A DNA stretch of 64,000 bases from NCBI RefSeq assembly GCF_030124175.1, contig NZ_JASKMT010000001.1:310001-374000 (forward strand), written 5' to 3'. The translations under genes and the position numbers were made by a program. Source of the DNA: Streptomyces sp. 549. GTDB taxonomy: Bacteria > Actinomycetota > Actinomycetes > Streptomycetales > Streptomycetaceae. The notes below the pieces were generated by a model, which was not told where the DNA came from, ran no database searches, and was given only the letters and a program-made list of their open reading frames with translations. Positions 61,055 through 64,000 of this stretch are shown here, in pieces; position 1 is the stretch's first letter, and each line of letters begins with the position of its first letter.

Positions 61055-62263
61055 ATGGGACGTCTCGCGCAGACCGAGGGCCTGACCGACATCCAGCGGG
61101 AGATCCTCGCCACCGTCCGCGGCTTCGTCGACAAGGAGATCATCCCGGTCGCCACGGAGCTGGAGCACAAGGACGAGTACCCGGCGGAGATCGTCGAGGG
61201 CCTCAAGGAGCTGGGCCTGTTCGGGCTGATGATCCCGGAGGAGTACGGCGGCCTCGGTGAGTCACTGCTCACCTACGCGCTGTGCGTGGAGGAGATCGCC
61301 CGCGGCTGGATGAGCGTGTCGGGCATCATCAACACGCACTTCATCGTGGCCTACATGCTCAAGCAGCACGGCACGCAGGAGCAGAAGGACCACTTCCTGC
61401 CGAAGATGGCCGCCGGCGAGGTCCGGGGCGCCTTCTCGATGTCGGAGCCGGCCCTGGGCTCGGACGTCTCCGCGATCAGCTCCAAGGGCGTCCGCGACGC
61501 AGCCGGCGACTACCTGCTCACGGGCCAGAAGATGTGGCTGACCAACGGCGGCACGTCCACGCTGGTCGCCGTGCTGTGCCGCACCGACGAGGGCCACCCC
61601 GAGGGCACCGCGCCGCACAAGTCGATGACCACCTTCCTGATCGAGAAGGAGCCGGGGTTCGGTGAGGTCAAGCCGGGCCTGACCATCCCCGGCAAGATCG
61701 ACAAGATGGGCTACAAGGGTGTCGACACCACCGAGATGATCATGGACGGGCTGCGGGTCCCGGCCGACCGGGTACTCGGCGGCACGACGGGCCGCGGCTT
61801 CTACCAGATGATGGACGGCGTCGAGGTGGGCCGGGTGAACGTCGCCGCCCGCGGCTGCGGTGTCGCCCAGCGCGCCTTCGAGCTGGGCGTCTCCTACGCC
61901 CAGCAGCGCAGCACCTTCGGCAAGCCGATCGCCCAGCACCAGGCCATCCAGTTCAAGCTGGCCGAGATGGCCACCAAGGTCGAGGCCGCGCACGCCCTGA
62001 TGGTGGGCGCCGCCCGCAAGAAGGACGCCGGGCAGCGCAACGACCTGGAAGCCGGCATGGCGAAGTACCTGGCCTCGGAGTACTGCAAGGAGGTCGTCGA
62101 GGACGCCTTCCGCATCCATGGCGGCTACGGCTTCTCCAAGGAGTACGAGATCGAGCGCCTGTACCGGGAGGCACCGATGCTCCTGATCGGTGAAGGTACT
62201 GCCGAGATCCAGAAAATGATCATCGGACGGCGACTGCTCGAGGAGTACCGCCTCCAGGGCTGA
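61055..62263 (+). CDS. Acyl-CoA dehydrogenase, probable methylsuccinyl-CoA dehydrogenase
   Basis: 402 aa. Standard ACAD fold: SMSEPALGSDVSAI (FAD/substrate contact), ITGQKMWLTNG-like LLTGQKMWLTNGG, YAQQRSTFGKPIAQHQAIQFKLA and the C-terminal IHGGYGFSKEYEIERLYREAPMLLIGEGTAEIQ with the Glu catalytic base region. In this operon the required oxidation is methylsuccinyl-CoA to mesaconyl-CoA. The proteobacterial enzyme carries an N-terminal extension absent here. ATG 61055 overlaps the stop region of the hydratase gene. Terminator at 62309-62339. Confidence 0.88.
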   Translation: MGRLAQTEGLTDIQREILATVRGFVDKEIIPVATELEHKDEYPAEIVEGLKELGLFGLMIPEEYGGLGESLLTYALCVEEIARGWMSVSGIINTHFIVAYMLKQHGTQEQKDHFLPKMAAGEVRGAFSMSEPALGSDVSAISSKGVRDAAGDYLLTGQKMWLTNGGTSTLVAVLCRTDEGHPEGTAPHKSMTTFLIEKEPGFGEVKPGLTIPGKIDKMGYKGVDTTEMIMDGLRVPADRVLGGTTGRGFYQMMDGVEVGRVNVAARGCGVAQRAFELGVSYAQQRSTFGKPIAQHQAIQFKLAEMATKVEAAHALMVGAARKKDAGQRNDLEAGMAKYLASEYCKEVVEDAFRIHGGYGFSKEYEIERLYREAPMLLIGEGTAEIQKMIIGRRLLEEYRLQG

Positions 62264-62308
62264 ATGTCCCGGTATGCACCCCGGTTCCACGGGGTCCCGG
62301 CACGCCGT

Positions 62309-62339
62309 GAGCCGGGGTCGGCAACGCCGATCCCGGCTC
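62309..62339 (+). terminator. Terminator of the ethylmalonyl-CoA operon
   Basis: GAGCCGGGGTCGG (62309-62321) pairs with CCGATCCCGGCTC (62327-62339), 13 bp with one G-T pair and a 5-base loop, followed by TGGCTTTCCC. Confidence 0.8.
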
Positions 62340-62434
62340 TGGCTTTCCCAGTTGCCCCTTGGAGCCGATACCATTCAGTCAAAGCCGTGGTCCACCCTTA
62401 CTCTGCGCGGCACCCTCCGCTACGAAGGTCTTCC

Positions 62435-63082
62435 ATGTCCCACAGCCCCTCTTCTGCCCCCAGCGGGCGAGTCCGCCTCGCGCGCGGAGCGTCGCCGTGG
62501 CTCCTGCCGACGGTGGCCACCGCCGCTCTCAGCCTCGCCCGCGCGCGGCACTCGCGCCGGGCGGCGGCCCTGGCCGTACCCGCCACCGCGCTCGCCGCCG
62601 GCATGCTGTGGTTCTTCCGGGACCCGGAGCGGGAGATCACCTCCGGACGGGTGATCTCCCCTGCCGACGGCGTCGTCCAGTCCATCATGAACTGGAAGGA
62701 CGGCCGCACCCGGGTCGCGATCTTCATGAGCCCGCTCAACGTGCACGTCAACCGCGCCCCGCTGGCCGGCACCGTGACGTCGGTCGAGCACGTGCCCGGT
62801 GGCTTCGTGCCCGCCTTCAACAAGGAGAGCGAGCACAACGAGCGGGTGGTGTGGCACTTCGACACCGAGCTCGGCGACATCGAGATGGTGCAGATCGCGG
62901 GCGCCGTGGCGCGCCGCATCGTGCCGTACGTGCCGCAGGGCAGCAAGGTCGAGCAGGGCGAGCGGATCGGACTCATCCGGTTCGGCTCTCGAGTCGACAT
63001 CTACCTCCCGGAGGGTGTCGAGGTCGACGTCGAGGTCGGCCAGACCACCACCGCGGGGGTGACCCGACTTGACCGTGATTGA
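62435..63082 (+). CDS. psd: Phosphatidylserine decarboxylase (archaeal/short type)
   Basis: 215 aa, the short form of the enzyme. It decarboxylates phosphatidylserine to phosphatidylethanolamine after self-cleavage that makes a pyruvoyl group. The cleavage site is in LIRFGSRVDIYLP, between Gly and Ser. One or two N-terminal membrane helices (about 25-66) lead into ISPADGVVQSI and MSPLNVHVNRAPLAG. ATG 62435; the frame upstream is intergenic. It overlaps pssA by 14 bases, so both steps of the pathway are coupled. Confidence 0.93.
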   Translation: MSHSPSSAPSGRVRLARGASPWLLPTVATAALSLARARHSRRAAALAVPATALAAGMLWFFRDPEREITSGRVISPADGVVQSIMNWKDGRTRVAIFMSPLNVHVNRAPLAGTVTSVEHVPGGFVPAFNKESEHNERVVWHFDTELGDIEMVQIAGAVARRIVPYVPQGSKVEQGERIGLIRFGSRVDIYLPEGVEVDVEVGQTTTAGVTRLDRD

Positions 63083-63920
63083 TCCCGACGGTTCTCCGTC
63101 CTGGACTCTTGAGGACGAGGCGGACGACGAGGACGAGATGCCGCTGTCGACAAGACTGTCGATAGCGGACACGCTCACCCTGGGCAACGCGACGTGCGGC
63201 TTCATGGCCGTCTACTTCACGACCACGGGTGTGCTCATCCCGCACCTCACCGGCGCCGAGGACAGCGGCATGGCGCGGCACAGCGCCGCGACGGCCGTGA
63301 TGCTCATGCTGCTCGCCTCGATCTTCGACCTGTTCGACGGCATCGTGGCCCGCAAGCTGCGCAGCTCGGCGATGGGCGCGGAGCTGGACAACCTCTCCGA
63401 CCTGATCAGCTTCGGCCTGGCACCGGCCTACTTCGTGCTGGTCTGGGGCATGGTCGCCAGCGACGCCCACCAGCACGTCTCGGCGCTGGCCGCCATCGTG
63501 GTACTGCTGGCGGTGGTGCTGCGGCTTGCCAGATTCTCCTGCGTGACCCTGCGTGACGGGATCTTCCAGGGCATGCCGAGCCCGTTCGGCGCACTGACCG
63601 TCGTCTCCATCGTGCTGCTGGAGCTGCCGTTCATCCCGACGCTGCTGGCCATCGTCGGCGTCGCGTGGCTGATGGTGAGCCGGGTCGAGTACCCCAAGCC
63701 GCGCGGGGTGCTCGCGGTGGGCATGCTGAGCTGGATCGTGCTGGCCATGGGCATGCTGGCCGCCTGGGCCTTCAACGCCCCCGGCGGCGAGCTGCTGCTC
63801 CAGACGGGCTGCGCACTCCAGCTGGTACTGGGCGCGGTGATCCCGCTGTTCGCCACCGCCCGCCGGGTCAACACCTTCCGCGACAACCGGCGCGAGGCCA
63901 GGGCCGCCGCCCAGGGCTGA
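63069..63920 (+). CDS. pssA: CDP-diacylglycerol-serine O-phosphatidyltransferase
   Basis: 283 aa. The CDP-alcohol phosphotransferase motif is FDGIVARKLRSSAMGAELDNLSD (D-G-x2-A-R-x8-G-x3-D-x3-D complete). About seven to eight hydrophobic segments follow the motif, and a charged Asp/Glu-rich N-terminus of 30 residues precedes it. It joins CDP-diacylglycerol and serine to give phosphatidylserine, which Psd then decarboxylates. The start is TTG 63069 or GTG 63075, both inside psd. Confidence 0.93.
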   Translation: MTVIDPDGSPSWTLEDEADDEDEMPLSTRLSIADTLTLGNATCGFMAVYFTTTGVLIPHLTGAEDSGMARHSAATAVMLMLLASIFDLFDGIVARKLRSSAMGAELDNLSDLISFGLAPAYFVLVWGMVASDAHQHVSALAAIVVLLAVVLRLARFSCVTLRDGIFQGMPSPFGALTVVSIVLLELPFIPTLLAIVGVAWLMVSRVEYPKPRGVLAVGMLSWIVLAMGMLAAWAFNAPGGELLLQTGCALQLVLGAVIPLFATARRVNTFRDNRREARAAAQG

Positions 63921-63944
63921 CCGCACGGTACGCCACGCACCACA

Positions 63945-63987
63945 CGCCGCGGCCCCGGGAGACTGCTCGTCTCCCGGGGCCGCGGCG
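63945..63987 (+). terminator. Very strong terminator after pssA, 19-bp perfect stem
   Basis: Arms 63945-63963 and 63969-63987 are exact reverse complements around a 5-base loop (TGCTC), followed by TCCTT. Confidence 0.92.
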
Positions 63988-64000
63988 TCCTTGCGGTGTG

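Noticed and set aside
1..64000. CRISPR array, IS element, prophage or large secondary-metabolite cluster
   Set aside because: No regularly spaced repeats, transposase, integrase, phage structural genes or PKS/NRPS modules were found on either strand.

Overview
The window is very GC-rich, with dense coding on both strands, many GTG/TTG starts, ATGA/GTGA stop-start overlaps and long antisense open frames. The gene set points to a Streptomyces or very close actinomycete chromosome: a streptogrisin-type protease, a SigB/F/G-family sigma factor, an ANTAR regulator, a SpoIIE-type phosphatase, the ethylmalonyl-CoA pathway operon and DUF6879. Nothing looks like a prophage, IS element, CRISPR array or large biosynthetic cluster. 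It reads as chromosomal housekeeping and stress DNA.

Layout. 1-1261: a decayed Xre regulator with its DUF6879 partner, and a small conserved protein. 1417-6984: HAD phosphatase, FdhD, a bile-acid/Na+ symporter-family protein, long-chain acyl-CoA ligase, aldo/keto reductase. 7031-10002: terminator, then the ECF sigma factor SigK, its membrane anti-sigma RskA, and a photolyase. 10066-13535: an iron-regulated siderophore locus with a penicillin-acylase-family protein and an acyltransferase on one strand, a siderophore-interacting reductase on the other, and a near-perfect DtxR/DmdR iron box between them. 13725-16075: membrane molybdenum oxidoreductase and fasciclin lipoprotein. 16227-18456: LysR regulator and secreted chymotrypsin-like protease, ending in a 20-bp perfect terminator stem. 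18586-25468: Xre/MmyB regulator, membrane alkaline-phosphatase-superfamily protein, UlaG-like hydrolase, DedA protein, and a two-gene unit of a PLP-fold protein lacking its lysine plus a NAPE-PLD-like hydrolase.

25553-35362 is a stress/dormancy-type region. It holds an ANTAR regulator, an orphan PAS-GAF protein, a SigB-family sigma factor, an Rv2629/Vms1-like protein, two Rv2626c-like CBS proteins, a PAP2-diacylglycerol-kinase fusion, a methyltransferase, a frameshifted VOC gene and a quinone-oxidoreductase-like gene. Three or four SigB-type promoters (GTTT-like, 14 bp, GGGTAN-like) sit in front of these genes. A perfect 50-bp palindrome lies between two of them. 35373-39558 is a three-gene peptidase operon (M55, M20, S9). 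39633-43656: methyltransferase, PAS-GAF-PP2C-HATPase regulator, SRPBCC protein.

43738-52831: an Rv2578c-type radical SAM protein with a LexA box inside its promoter, a GH16 glucanase behind a LacI-type operator, an acetyltransferase, release factor 3, a sulfotransferase, a MerR regulator with a textbook operator followed by an ACR3-like transporter, and a HEAT-repeat protein. 53061-63987: 3-hydroxyacyl-CoA dehydrogenase, TetR regulator, and the ethylmalonyl-CoA pathway genes (ccr, meaA, mcl1, mch-like, acyl-CoA dehydrogenase). These convert crotonyl-CoA to glyoxylate and propionyl-CoA. Then come psd and pssA for phosphatidylethanolamine synthesis, and a 19-bp terminator stem at the right edge.

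All functional calls come from reading translated sequence and motifs. No database search was possible.
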